A stretch of DNA of 64,000 bases from Paraburkholderia aspalathi (GCF_900116445.1 NZ_FPBH01000017.1:62001-126000); one strand, 5' to 3'; positions 42,733 through 51,900 are shown, numbered from the stretch's first letter. A program made the numbers and translations. Notes: generated by a model from the letters alone, not told the origin.

Positions 42733-43329
42733 TCAGCCCGTCGCACCGACTCCACCGGCTTCGCACACGTGACCGAGAGCACGCGTCAACGCGCTCGAAT
42801 GGGCCGAGTCGTAGCGCGTCAGCGATTTCCAGTTAGCGAGTGATTGCGCCACGCGCGACGGACAATCCGACGCCGTGCGCAGCGGTTGCACGCGCGCGAG
42901 TCCGGCCACGAGCGACTGCGTCAGCCGGTCTAATTGCGGCCTCGTGCTGCTAGCGAGGTCGGGCGCAGGACCTTCGGGCGGCCGCGTGCTGCGCCAGGTA
43001 TCAAACAGCGCGTTTTGCACATCCTTGCTGGCGTCGATCTGATCCTGGAAGAAGGCGCGCGCAAACGCTGGATCGACGTTCGCTGCAACGGCGCGCTTTT
43101 CGACGTCGGCGAGCAATGCATTCTCGCGCGGCGTGTCCGTAATCGCCTGGTGATTCGCCCACTTCCAGCGCGCAACGGGCTCCGCTAGCGCGAGACGTTG
43201 CGAAGCCAGTGCGATCAGATTGGTGAGAGCGGTGTCGTCGCCATCCGCGACGGCTGGGGCGGGCGCGAGCGCAAGCGCGGCGAACAACGCGAGCGCGCAT
43301 GACGCTCCAAAGCGATACGAGCGATTCAT
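42733..43329 (-). CDS. Periplasmic chorismate mutase (AroQ gamma)
   Basis: 198 residues with signal peptide (MNRSYRFGASCALALFAALALAPAPAVA). The mature N-terminal helix LIALASQRLALAEPVARWKW holds the arginine and lysine that grip chorismate, and ITDTPRENALLADVEKRAVA follows. Length and signal peptide fit the secreted AroQ gamma class, which converts chorismate to prephenate outside the cytoplasm. Two C-terminal cysteines could form a disulfide, as in the secreted class. Why an exported enzyme is needed is not understood; there are no partner genes nearby. Confidence 0.85.
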   Translation of the reverse strand: MNRSYRFGASCALALFAALALAPAPAVADGDDTALTNLIALASQRLALAEPVARWKWANHQAITDTPRENALLADVEKRAVAANVDPAFARAFFQDQIDASKDVQNALFDTWRSTRPPEGPAPDLASSTRPQLDRLTQSLVAGLARVQPLRTASDCPSRVAQSLANWKSLTRYDSAHSSALTRALGHVCEAGGVGATG

Positions 43330-43626
43330 GGAAGGCGGGAGTGGCCAGTGGCCGCGGAAGAAAAACCAGAAGAATAGACGATGCGCGGATCAAGCGGGCG
43401 TGCTGAACAACCGAATAGCAAACTGCGGGGATATTTAAAGGCGCCTGGCAGAGACGAGTGAGAGACGAGTGCTATCACTTGCGCCGGGCCAGATCAGCTC
43501 GGCGTCACAATCAGGCAGGCGTAACCCGCACCCCGAAAGCGGCAAACGACAATCGTAGGGGCGCGTAGCAACGTTCGCCACGCGCCGGACGCGCGGACGC
43601 TGATGCTGCATCGCGCCACTGCACAA

Positions 43627-43776
43627 TTACTTCGAGTCGCACGACTTACGTTGTTCGTCGAAAAATGCGCGAACATGCTCGGGCAGTTCGGCACCCAGAA
43701 ACTCGACGCCAGCGGGTTCCGGATCCGGACTAAAAACTTTATCCGGGGTCGGAATCTTCGGTGGTTTGGCATCCAT
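43627..43776 (-). CDS. Small acidic-basic protein, 49 residues
   Basis: MDAKPPKIPTPDKVFSPDPE then PAGVEFLGAELPEHVRAFF and DEQRKSCDSK. A near-perfect ribosome site AAAGGAGAGAG precedes the ATG at 43776. Proline-rich N-terminus, amphipathic C-terminal helix, one cysteine. The sequence is well-formed in this frame only, and no longer competing frame has a ribosome site. No family recognised. Confidence 0.6.
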   Translation of the reverse strand: MDAKPPKIPTPDKVFSPDPEPAGVEFLGAELPEHVRAFFDEQRKSCDSK

Positions 43777-44240
43777 GATCTCTCTCCTTTACAAACCGAT
43801 TATCTGCCTCGGTCCCCGTTTTGCACCAGCGTCTGATGCGGCTCACATGATGTGTGTTGCTTTAACGGTACAGCCTTACATTGGAACGGAATGTTTGAAT
43901 AGAATTTACCGGTTGACTGCGCAGAACTGAATTTGCCGCGGCCAATCAAAAACAGTCCGATATCTCTTCCGTTCCCCCTCTCAGCCTTGCCCCATGCGCC
44001 TTCCGCGCATTATCTCTGTTGCGTCACAGCATCGCATGTTCAAATCCGTTGATATGAACAAATCACGGCGATTTTTGTGCACTGCCGCATCGGAAGGATT
44101 TTCTCCGCGTAAGTCCGAACGTTCGTTTATTACCGATTGGTTCAGCGCGTTCATTCAGCCCCCTAATTGTTTGTAAACGAACGATTGCGCGACTTCGTTG
44201 ACGAATGGGAATACTTTTCTGACTATTTTTTGCAAATAAA
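43777..44240. other. AT-rich intergenic region
   Basis: About 460 bases before the aldo/keto reductase terminator. No gene supported. It contains the spaced inverted repeat at 44120-44183. Confidence 0.5.
44120..44183. repeat. Spaced inverted repeat
   Basis: CGTTCGTTTA (44120-44129) and TAAACGAACG (44174-44183), perfect ten-base arms separated by 44 bases. The spacing is too long for a terminator and could allow looping between two protein-binding sites. Confidence 0.4.
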
Positions 44241-44272
44241 AAGCACCGCGCTCCAGACGAAGGGCGGTGCTT
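44241..44272 (-). terminator. Terminator of the aldo/keto reductase gene
   Basis: AAGCACCGC (44241-44249) / GCGGTGCTT (44264-44272), followed on the - strand by TTTTATTTG. Confidence 0.75.
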
Positions 44273-44286
44273 GAGGTGGACGATTT

Positions 44287-45402
44287 TTACGCGATCGGCG
44301 CTGGAATTGTCACGGGTGCGGAGTAGGCCGCAGGTTTGTCGGCGACTTCGACCTGGCCATGAATCCGCGCCTGATGGCCATCGGCAAACATGTAATACGG
44401 GAATGGACGGGCAGGTGCCGAGATGGCGTCAAGCCGCGCGACCAATTCCGGTGCGAGCGTGAAATCGAGCGAGCCGAGCGACTCCTGCAGCTGTTCTGGC
44501 CGGGTCGCCCCAACAATGATGCTCGAGACGCCGCGCTTCTGATTCAGCCAGTTCAGTGCAACTTGCGCCATCGGCCGCCCCGCCAGCTTCGCAACAGCCT
44601 CCAGTTCCGCGACGATGCGGAAGTTGCGCTCGGTCAGCTTGTCGAATCCCGGCGGCGGCGCGCTGGCCATGCCCGCAAGGCGCCCCTCGCCGGACACAGC
44701 GCTCGCCGCTCCGCCTTGCGACGGACGGTATTTGCCCGACAACACACCCATACCCAGCGGACTCCAGGGCACGAGCCCCATGCCCAGATTGGCGGCGAGA
44801 TCGGCGAACTCGTTTTCGGCGTTGCGTTCGATCATCGAGTATTCGAGCTGCATCGCCGCGACCGGTTCGAAGCCGCGCCAGTCGGCCAGCGTCTGCGCCC
44901 GTCCGGCAAACCACGCGGGCGTATCCGACAGGCCGACGTAGCGGATCTTGCCCGCGCGCACGGCGTCGTCCATCGCGCGCATGACTTCGTCCACCGGCGT
45001 GACGCGATCCCATGTGTGCAGGTAATACAGGTCGATGTAGTCGGTGCCCAGACGCTTGAGCGAGCCGTCGAGCGCGCGCAGCAGATTCTTGCGATGGTTG
45101 CCGCCCGCGTTCGGATTGCCGGTCTCGGCGTTGTAACCGTACTTGGTGGCGATCACGAGCCGGTCGCGCAGGCCGCGCGCCGCGACGAATTTGCCGAGCC
45201 ATTTCTCGCTGGTGCCTTCGGTGTACATGTCCGCGGTGTCGACGAAGTTGCCGCCGGCATCCACGTACAGATCGAACAGGCGTTGCGTCGCTTGTTCGTC
45301 GGCGCCCCAGCCCCATTCGGTGCCGAAGGTCATCGTGCCCAGTGCGATCGGGCTCACGCGAAGGCCCGAGCGGCCGAGCAGGGTGTAGCGATCCATCGTC
45401 AT
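44287..45402 (-). CDS. Aldo/keto reductase
   Basis: 371-residue NADPH-dependent TIM-barrel oxidoreductase. The tetrad Asp-Tyr-Lys-His is visible in NFVDTADMYTEG (D, Y), VIATKYGY (K) and YYLHTWD (H). GKIRYVGLSDTPAW and GLVPWSPLGMGVLSGKY are of the AKR subfamily that includes YajO/Tas-type proteins. GGAGA is placed before ATG 45402. Divergent from the LysR gene across 128 bases, so it is the likely target of that regulator. The substrate is unknown. Confidence 0.9.
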   Translation of the reverse strand: MTMDRYTLLGRSGLRVSPIALGTMTFGTEWGWGADEQATQRLFDLYVDAGGNFVDTADMYTEGTSEKWLGKFVAARGLRDRLVIATKYGYNAETGNPNAGGNHRKNLLRALDGSLKRLGTDYIDLYYLHTWDRVTPVDEVMRAMDDAVRAGKIRYVGLSDTPAWFAGRAQTLADWRGFEPVAAMQLEYSMIERNAENEFADLAANLGMGLVPWSPLGMGVLSGKYRPSQGGAASAVSGEGRLAGMASAPPPGFDKLTERNFRIVAELEAVAKLAGRPMAQVALNWLNQKRGVSSIIVGATRPEQLQESLGSLDFTLAPELVARLDAISAPARPFPYYMFADGHQARIHGQVEVADKPAAYSAPVTIPAPIA

Positions 45403-45530
45403 GTCAGTCTCCTTGAGCGGTCAGGCGGAAAGTGTTGAATCGATGGCGCTATCGTGCGCCGATTCTTTACTTGGAAAAACGCCGTCTGTCTGCAAGGATT
45501 GTGAAGTCCGACTTAATAATGGAGATCGCG

Positions 45531-46442
45531 ATGGCCCCAGCCCAGTTGCCGGCGTTGATGGCATTCGCGAGCGTGGCGCGCCACGGCAGCTTCACGCACG
45601 CGGCTGCGGAAACCGGTGTGACGGCCTCGGCGTTGTCGCAAAGCATTCGTTCGCTCGAGATGCAGTTGAATGTGCGCCTGTTCAACCGGACCACCCGGCG
45701 TGTCGCCCTGACGGAAGCTGGCGCGCAGTTTCTCGCCCGCGTGCTGCCTGCGTTGGGTGAACTGGAGGCGGCCTTCGAGGCGCTCGACGAAACCCGCGAC
45801 CAGCCTGCCGGCACGCTGCGCATCAATTTGCCGAGGGTCGCGAGCGAGCTGCTGGTGTTGCCGCATCTGGCCGAGTTCACGCGCCGCTATCCGCAGATCC
45901 GGCTCGATCTGACACTCGACGATGGTTTCGCTGACGTGGTCGGCGAAGGATTCGACGCGGGCATCCGGCTCGGCGAACGGATCGCGAAGGACATGGTGGC
46001 GGTGCCCTTGAGTGGTGACATCCGTATTGTCGTAGCCGGTTCGCGGGCGTACTTCGAGCGCTATCCAGCGCCGGCGACGCCAACTGATCTCGCTGCTCAC
46101 GATTGCCTGCGCTACCGCTTCTCGACTAGCGGCGGCATCTATCGATGGGAGTTCGCGCAGCCTGATGATCCGTCGCGCGTGTTCCAGGTCGAGACACGCG
46201 GGAGCCTCGTCACCAACGATCTGCGCACGATGGTGCGGGCGGCGGAGCAGGGCGTGGGTCTCCTTCACGTGATCGACGACTACGTGAAGGAGCAACTTGA
46301 AGACGGCCGCCTGGTCCGCGTGCTGGAGGCGTGGTGTCCGAGCTTTCCGGGGTTTTTTCTGTACACCGCGAGCCGTGCGCAGATGCCGTTCAAGCTGCGC
46401 GCGCTGATCGATTTCCTACGGGAGAAGCGCGAAGTCCGATAG
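45531..46442 (+). CDS. LysR-type transcriptional regulator
   Basis: 303 residues. N-terminal winged helix: PALMAFASVARHGSFTHAAA and SALSQSIRSLEMQLNVRLF then NRTTRRVALTEAG; the effector domain follows from about 90. ATG 45531 was chosen for the GGAG at 45521-45524; ATG 45519 is in frame and less favoured. Divergent from the aldo/keto reductase, the typical layout of a LysR regulator with its target. The ligand is unknown. Confidence 0.92.
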   Translation: MAPAQLPALMAFASVARHGSFTHAAAETGVTASALSQSIRSLEMQLNVRLFNRTTRRVALTEAGAQFLARVLPALGELEAAFEALDETRDQPAGTLRINLPRVASELLVLPHLAEFTRRYPQIRLDLTLDDGFADVVGEGFDAGIRLGERIAKDMVAVPLSGDIRIVVAGSRAYFERYPAPATPTDLAAHDCLRYRFSTSGGIYRWEFAQPDDPSRVFQVETRGSLVTNDLRTMVRAAEQGVGLLHVIDDYVKEQLEDGRLVRVLEAWCPSFPGFFLYTASRAQMPFKLRALIDFLREKREVR

Positions 46443-46666
46443 ACCTCGCGTGGTACTGCAGCTTCAGGCTGCGAATCGTTGCGTCGGATACGCTGCCGTG
46501 CGGCTCTCCCCGGGTGGTGTCTGCAACTGCCGTTGGTTTGTCGTTCGCCTCGATCGTGCCGCCGACTATCATTGAAGCGGCTATCTGCGGCACAGGGTGC
46601 GGTGGATAACGGAAGCGCCGACACCGGCGCGGAAGATGGCAGTCTTCGCCCTTCAGAGAGTTCGCC

Positions 46667-46867
46667 ATGGAAAACGCTGTCTATTGGAAAGGACGTCAGG
46701 TCGGTATCGAGTGCGCCGGCCGGATCTCGTGGTTCTCGTCAGCGCCGCAGGAAGCGGTGTTGGCCTATGGCATGAAGCCGGCTGAGAACGTGATCGTTGA
46801 AGACGCCATGATCGTTCGCAATCTCGGCGTGACCGCGCGAAGCGATCGACTGGATTTTGGCGGCTGA
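46667..46867 (+). CDS. Small hypothetical protein, 66 residues
   Basis: MENAVYWKGRQVGIECAGRI then SWFSSAPQEAVLAYGMKPAE. Small soluble alpha/beta protein. The ribosome site is weak (AGAGAG). Frame quality and the position before the tRNA-Thr terminator support a gene; no family was recognised. Confidence 0.55.
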   Translation: MENAVYWKGRQVGIECAGRISWFSSAPQEAVLAYGMKPAENVIVEDAMIVRNLGVTARSDRLDFGG

Positions 46868-46938
46868 AGGGGCGCTATCGTTGGTCGTTGCGACGGCCGG
46901 TTGAAGCGAGAACCGCGTTGAAAACCGGCAACAGAAAA

Positions 46939-46973
46939 GCAAAAAGCCCAGTCGCAAGGACTGGGCTTTTTGC
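46939..46973. terminator. Bidirectional terminator
   Basis: Long stem GCAAAAAGCCCAGTC / GACTGGGCTTTTTGC with loop GCAAG. It ends tRNA-Thr on the - strand and the small gene on the + strand. Confidence 0.85.
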
Positions 46974-46983
46974 TTGAATCTTG

Positions 46984-47059
46984 TGGTGCCGGAAAGAGGA
47001 ATCGAACCCCCGACCTTCGCATTACGAATGCGCTGCTCTACCGTCTGAGCTATTCCGGC
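46984..47059 (-). tRNA. tRNA-Thr(CGU)
   Basis: 76-base tRNA with encoded CCA: acceptor GCCGGAA/TTCCGGC; loop TTCGTAA reads CGT (codon ACG). The first anticodon-stem pair is a G-A mismatch at positions 27-43. Confidence 0.93.
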
Positions 47060-47114
47060 ATCAGGAGAAACGAGATTATAGGGACTTCTTCAGGAACTTG
47101 GCAAGCCCCCGCGG

Positions 47115-48131
47115 TCATTTTTTTGCTTCGAGATGGTAGCGCGTGACGCGGTCGACTTCGTTCTTCGAGCCGAGGAACACGGCGACACGCTCGTGCAGGC
47201 TTTTCGGCTGGATATCCAGAATCCGCTTCTCGCCATTGGTCGCGGCGCCCCCGGCCTGCTCGACGATGAACGCCATCGGGTTCGCTTCGTACATCAGGCG
47301 CAGCTTGCCCGGCTTGTCCGGTGTGCGCTTGTCGGCCGGGTACATGAAGATGCCGCCGCGGTTCAGGATACGGTGCACGTCGGCCACCATCGACGCGATC
47401 CAGCGCATGTTGAAGTCGCTCTGGCGCGAACCGTCCTTGCCGTCTTTCAACTCGCCGATGTATTTCTCAACCGGCGGATACCAATGACGCTCGTTCGACG
47501 CGTTGATCGCATATTCACGCGTTTCAACCGGAATGCGCATATCGCTTTGCGTGAGCACCCACGAACCCAGTTCGCGGTCGAGCGTGAAGCAGTTCACACC
47601 GTTGCCGGTGGTCAGCACCAGCACGGTTTGCGGGCCGTACACTGCATAACCTGCCGCAACCTGCTGCGTGCCGGGTTGCAGGAACGATTGTTCGGTGGGC
47701 TGCTGGCCGTCCGGGCAGCGCAGCACCGAGAAGATCGTGCCGATCGACACGTTGACATCGATGTTCGACGAGCCGTCGAGCGGATCGAACACCAGCAGGT
47801 ATTCGCCTTTCGGGTAGTTGGCGGGGATCGGGAAGAACTGCTCCATTTCCTCGGACGCCATGCCCGCGAGGTTGCCGCCCCATTCATTCGCTTCGAGCAG
47901 GATTTCGTTCGACAGGATGTCGAGCTTCTTCTGCACTTCGCCCTGAACGTTCTCGCTGCCCGCCGTGCCGAGCGCATCGCCCAGCGCGCCCTTGCTGACG
48001 TGGTAGCTGATCGCCTTGCACGCGCGCGCGACGACTTCGATCAAAAGGCGCAGGTCGGCCGGCAGGTTGTTGGTTTCGCGCTGCTGCTCGATCAGGTACT
48101 TCGTGAGAGTGGTACGACGTTGCAAAGCCAT
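47115..48131 (-). CDS. fbp: Fructose-1,6-bisphosphatase class I
   Basis: 338 residues. It hydrolyses fructose 1,6-bisphosphate to fructose 6-phosphate in gluconeogenesis. The metal site is LLVFDPLDGSSNIDVNVSIG, with FMYPADKRTPDKPGKLRLMYEANPMAF-type substrate stretches and HRILNRGGIFMYP. ATG 48131 (MALQRRTTLTKYL) is the family start. A non-coding gap of about 120 bases separates it from the higA-type gene. Confidence 0.96.
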   Translation of the reverse strand: MALQRRTTLTKYLIEQQRETNNLPADLRLLIEVVARACKAISYHVSKGALGDALGTAGSENVQGEVQKKLDILSNEILLEANEWGGNLAGMASEEMEQFFPIPANYPKGEYLLVFDPLDGSSNIDVNVSIGTIFSVLRCPDGQQPTEQSFLQPGTQQVAAGYAVYGPQTVLVLTTGNGVNCFTLDRELGSWVLTQSDMRIPVETREYAINASNERHWYPPVEKYIGELKDGKDGSRQSDFNMRWIASMVADVHRILNRGGIFMYPADKRTPDKPGKLRLMYEANPMAFIVEQAGGAATNGEKRILDIQPKSLHERVAVFLGSKNEVDRVTRYHLEAKK

Positions 48132-48253
48132 TGCTGTACTCCGGGAAGGCTTAGGGAATGTCTCGATTTTAACCGCTCGCTGTGTCGGTTCCGTGCTTTT
48201 GAGATACAAGGGCGTGCGACCGTCTTGCCAGGGGCTGTAAAGGCGCGCGAAAT

Positions 48254-48709
48254 TCAGGCTTTTCGGCGAGCCTTGATGGCCGTGACATGGCCGGCCACAT
48301 GGGTGGCAAGCGCCGCGGCACGGGCGTGTTCGGCCGGGACCTTCGGCATTTTGGGCCGGTTCGCCTTGGGCATCGGCTCGATCTCGCGTTCGATCTGCTC
48401 GCCGGCCGCCGCGGTGGCGACCCGCAGGTCGTAGGCGATCTGCAGATTCAGCCAGAATTGCGCACTCGCGCCGAAGTAGCGCTCGAGCCGCAGCGCGGTG
48501 TCAGCCGAGATGGCGCGTTTGCCGCGCACGATGTCGTTGATGCGCGGCGCCGGTACGCGCAGCGCAAGGGCGAGCGCGTTGACGGACATGCCGAGCGGCT
48601 CGAGGAACTCGCACCGCAGAATCTCGCCGGGGTGGATTTCCGCGATGCTTTCGCCGGTGCTGATGTCGGAGAAATCGATGCTGCCCAGATCGGAGCGTTT
48701 GATGACCAT
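48254..48709 (-). CDS. higA: HigA-type antitoxin (XRE helix-turn-helix)
   Basis: 151 residues. HPGEILRCEFLEPLGMSVNALA and LRVPAPRINDIVRGKRAISADTALRLERYF are the HigA/VapI-type helix-turn-helix; the FWLNLQIAYDLRVA stretch continues the fold. The C-terminal 50 residues are a Lys/Pro/Ala-rich tail (PMPKANRPKMPKVPAEHARA) longer than in most HigA. ATG 48709 has GGGAG six bases upstream. Downstream of and 17 bases from higB, the toxin-first order of hig systems. Confidence 0.85.
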   Translation of the reverse strand: MVIKRSDLGSIDFSDISTGESIAEIHPGEILRCEFLEPLGMSVNALALALRVPAPRINDIVRGKRAISADTALRLERYFGASAQFWLNLQIAYDLRVATAAAGEQIEREIEPMPKANRPKMPKVPAEHARAAALATHVAGHVTAIKARRKA

Positions 48710-48725
48710 GCCGGTCTCCCAATAG

Positions 48726-49007
48726 TCAGTGATAGTCGACAATTTCGACATTCAGCGCCTTGCCGTCGACAAAGTGAAAACAGATGCGCCACTGTGCGTT
48801 GATGCGAATACTCCACTGCCCGCTGCGCTGGCCTTGCAAGGATTCGAGCCGATTGCCCGGCGGCGCGTGCAGGTTGCGGATCGACCTGGCGGCGTCGATC
48901 ATGAGCAGCTTGCGGCGTGCGAGCGCCTGCATATGAAGCGGCAGTGAATGCACGAACTTGCCCTGAAAGATTGCCGCCGTAGCCTTGTCGCCGAATGTCG
49001 TGATCAT
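48726..49007 (-). CDS. higB: HigB-type toxin (RelE/ParE superfamily)
   Basis: 93 residues. MITTFGDKATAAIFQGK and the C-terminal SGQWSIRINAQWRICFHFVDGKALNVEIVDYH match the HigB/RelE ribonuclease fold; the basic WRICF and terminal DYH lie at the ends of the last strands. It would cut mRNA on the ribosome and be neutralised by HigA. The gene has a weak ribosome site, as expected for a low-expressed toxin. A palindrome overlaps its promoter region. Confidence 0.85.
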   Translation of the reverse strand: MITTFGDKATAAIFQGKFVHSLPLHMQALARRKLLMIDAARSIRNLHAPPGNRLESLQGQRSGQWSIRINAQWRICFHFVDGKALNVEIVDYH

Positions 49008-49016
49008 GGGATGATA

Positions 49017-49031
49017 TAACGCATCGCGTTA
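49017..49031 (-). promoter_or_regulatory. Palindromic operator of higBA
   Basis: TAACGCATCGCGTTA is a 6-base perfect inverted repeat with a 3-base centre, 10 bases before higB. Similar half sites (GTTAAACG, CCGTTAAA) follow in the next 25 bases. It overlaps a possible -10 (TATATC on the - strand). Autoregulation by HigA is the expected role. Confidence 0.6.
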
Positions 49032-49148
49032 AACGTAAACCGTTAAATGAATGCGTTTACTTTCACCCTGTCGAGCCGATACGAATGGTCGTCCAGACGG
49101 CTAACGTTGACGTCCGCACATCGCCTCATCGCGAAATTGAGGACGAGA

Positions 49149-49175
49149 AAAAGCCGGCAACACGTGCCGGCTTTT
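49149..49175. terminator. Bidirectional terminator
   Basis: AAAAGCCGGCA / TGCCGGCTTTT with loop ACACG. T runs are on both strands. It mainly serves pepN. Confidence 0.85.
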
Positions 49176-49203
49176 CGCTGCGTAAAGCGCTGTCAGACGA
49201 TCG

Positions 49204-51900
49204 TCACGCCAACGCTTTTTCCACGATCTCGCGCACGTCGCGCGACTTCACCTGCGACGCCACTTTCTCCAGCGCCGCGCGCATGCCGTCGCGCAGTGTC
49301 GGCGTGAAGCGGCGCCACAATTCCAGCGAGCGGGCGAGGCGCGCGGCCACTTGCGGATTGATGGCGTCGAGCGCGATCACCTGCTCGGCCCAGAACGCGT
49401 AGCCCGAGCCGTCTTCGGCATGGAACTGCGCAGGGTTCGCGGCGCAGAAGCTGAAAATCAGCGAGCGCGCGCGGTTGGGGTTCTTCAGGTTGAACGCGGG
49501 ATGCGCCATCAGCTTGCGCACGATCTCGATCACCGGACGCTGCGCGCTGCCACGTTGCGTGGCTTGCAAGGCGAACCACTTGTCGATGACGAGCGGTTCC
49601 TTTTCGAAGCGCCGGTAAAAGTCGTCCAGCGCCTGGTGCGCCTCAACGCTGCCGCCGTTCGCCGCCGACGCATTGAGCAACGCCGAGAGCGCCGCCGAGC
49701 GGTCGGTCATGTTGTTGGCGGCGTCGTATTGCGCGGATGCAAGCCGCACGGCTTCAGCCGGATCGTCCAGTTCCGCGAGATACGACAGCGCAAGATTCTT
49801 CAACGCACGATGACCGGAAGCCTCCGGCGTCGCTTCATACGCACCTGGCGTGCGGTGCTTTTCGTACACGGCAAGCCAGTCCTTCCTGAGCGCATTCGCG
49901 AGGCGCTTGCGCACAAACTGCCGTGCGGCGTGTACGGCAGCCGGATTCGATTCGGCCATCTGTTCAGCCAGATACGCTTCCGACGGCAGCATCAACGCCA
50001 GTTCGCGGAAGGCAGGCGAGAGCGTCTCGTCGGTCAGCACGCGAGCGAACGCCGCGACCACCGAGTCGTCGAGTTGCAGCGGCACGCCCGTGGCGGCGCG
50101 CCCGGCGAGCGTCAGCAGCTCGCGCGTGGCGAGCCGTTGACCGGCTTCCCAGCGGTTGAACGGATCGCTGTCGTGCGCGAGCAGGAAAGCGAGCTGATCG
50201 GCCGAGTAGTCGTATTCGACGATCACCGGCGCCGAGAAATTACGCAGCAGCGAGGGCAGCGGTTCCTGCGCGACGTTGACGAACGTGAAGGTCTGTTCGG
50301 TCTGCGTGAATTCCAGCACGCGAGTGGTGGCTTCCGACGCCCTGGTTTCGCCTTCCAGCTGCAGCGGCAGGTCGTGGCCGTCCTTGCCGATCAAACCGAT
50401 CGCGAACGGAATCAGAAGCGGGCCTTTTTGCGTTTCACGCGCGGCCGGGGCGGTGTCGCCGTAGCCTTGCGTGAGCGTCACGCTGTAGCGCTGCTGCGCG
50501 GCGTCGTATTGCGTGCGCACGGACACGCGCGGCGTGCCGGCCTGGCTGTACCAGCGCTCGAATTGCGCGAGATCGCGGCCGTTCGCATCGGCGAGCGCGT
50601 GACGGAAGTCGTCGCAGGTCACAGCCTGGCCGTCATGACGCTTGAAGTACAGGTCCATGCCTTTGCGGAAACCGTCGCGGCCGAACAGCGTCTGATACAT
50701 CCGCACGACTTCGGAGCCTTTTTCGTAGACCGTCATCGTGTAGAAGTTGTTGATCTCGACGTAGCTTTCCGGGCGCACTGGGTGCGCCATCGGACCCGCG
50801 TCTTCGGCGAACTGCATCTGCCGCAGTACGCGCACGTCTTCGATGCGTTTGGTGGCGCGCGCGGCTTCATCGGTCGCGCCGCCCGCCATGTCGGCCGAGA
50901 ACTCCTGATCGCGGAACACCGTCAGGCCTTCTTTCAGGCTCAGCTGGAACCAGTCGCGGCACGTCACGCGGTTGCCGGTCCAGTTGTGGAAGTACTCGTG
51001 GCCGACCACCGCCTCGATGTTCGCGAAGTCGGTGTCCGTTGCCGTTTCGGGGTTCGCCAGCACGTATTTCGTGTTGAAGATGTTGAGCCCCTTGTTCTCC
51101 ATCGCGCCCATGTTGAAGTCGCTCACCGCGACGATCATGAAGCGGTCCAGGTCCAGTTCCAGCCCGAAGCGCGACTCGTCCCAGCGGATCGAGTTGATCA
51201 GCGAATCCATGGCGTGACGGGTCTTGTCCAGGTCGTGCGGTTCGACCCACACCTGCAACAGCTTTTCCTTGCCCGAACCGCTCTTCACGCGTTCCTCGAG
51301 CGCGACCAGTTTGCCGGCGACCAGGGCGAACAGATAGCTCGGCTTCCGGAACGGATCTTCCCAGCGGGCGAAATGGCGGCCGTCCGGCAGATCGCCTTCT
51401 TCGAGCAGATTGCCGTTCGACAGCAGCACCGGATAGTCGGCCTTGCTGGCGCGCAGCGTGACCGTGAAGGTCGCCATCACGTCGGGGCGGTCGAGGAAAT
51501 AGGTGATGCGGCGAAAGCCCTCGGCCTCGCACTGCGTGAAGAAGTTGCCGCCCGACACATACAGGCCCGACAGCGTGGTGTTTTCCGCCGGATTGCAGAT
51601 GCTGGTGAGCGTGAGCTCAAAGTTATCCGGCACGTTATCGAGCGTAAGGCCGTGTTCGTGCGCATGCGCTTGGGCGAATGGGGCGCCGTCGATCGTGGCG
51701 CTGACGAACTCGAGTTGTTCGCCCATCAGTTCGAAATTCGCGGCGTGGGACGCGTCCGGGTTGCGGCACACCCGCATCGTGTTCCTGACGACGGTGCGTT
51801 CGGGGATCAGATCGAACTCGAGTGCGACGGTGTCGATCAGGAAGGCGGGCGGCGCGTAATCGGCGCGGCGGATCACATTGGGCGTTGCGGTATCGGCCAT
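49204..51900 (-). CDS. pepN: Aminopeptidase N
   Basis: M1-family zinc aminopeptidase of 898 residues. GAMEN exopeptidase motif at 265-269, zinc site HEYFH at 301-305 with E324 in KEGLTVF, and the catalytic tyrosine in NNFYTMTVYEKGSEVVRMY. The E. coli-type domain order (beta domain, catalytic, barrel, C-terminal helical) fits the length. ATG 51900 (MADTATPNVIRRADY) was chosen; an upstream start at 51933 is less likely. It degrades cytosolic peptides. Confidence 0.96.
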   Translation of the reverse strand: MADTATPNVIRRADYAPPAFLIDTVALEFDLIPERTVVRNTMRVCRNPDASHAANFELMGEQLEFVSATIDGAPFAQAHAHEHGLTLDNVPDNFELTLTSICNPAENTTLSGLYVSGGNFFTQCEAEGFRRITYFLDRPDVMATFTVTLRASKADYPVLLSNGNLLEEGDLPDGRHFARWEDPFRKPSYLFALVAGKLVALEERVKSGSGKEKLLQVWVEPHDLDKTRHAMDSLINSIRWDESRFGLELDLDRFMIVAVSDFNMGAMENKGLNIFNTKYVLANPETATDTDFANIEAVVGHEYFHNWTGNRVTCRDWFQLSLKEGLTVFRDQEFSADMAGGATDEAARATKRIEDVRVLRQMQFAEDAGPMAHPVRPESYVEINNFYTMTVYEKGSEVVRMYQTLFGRDGFRKGMDLYFKRHDGQAVTCDDFRHALADANGRDLAQFERWYSQAGTPRVSVRTQYDAAQQRYSVTLTQGYGDTAPAARETQKGPLLIPFAIGLIGKDGHDLPLQLEGETRASEATTRVLEFTQTEQTFTFVNVAQEPLPSLLRNFSAPVIVEYDYSADQLAFLLAHDSDPFNRWEAGQRLATRELLTLAGRAATGVPLQLDDSVVAAFARVLTDETLSPAFRELALMLPSEAYLAEQMAESNPAAVHAARQFVRKRLANALRKDWLAVYEKHRTPGAYEATPEASGHRALKNLALSYLAELDDPAEAVRLASAQYDAANNMTDRSAALSALLNASAANGGSVEAHQALDDFYRRFEKEPLVIDKWFALQATQRGSAQRPVIEIVRKLMAHPAFNLKNPNRARSLIFSFCAANPAQFHAEDGSGYAFWAEQVIALDAINPQVAARLARSLELWRRFTPTLRDGMRAALEKVASQVKSRDVREIVEKALA

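Noticed and set aside
43994..44176. 60-codon open frame in the gap before the aldo/keto reductase
   Set aside because: No ribosome site and a product without protein-like pattern.
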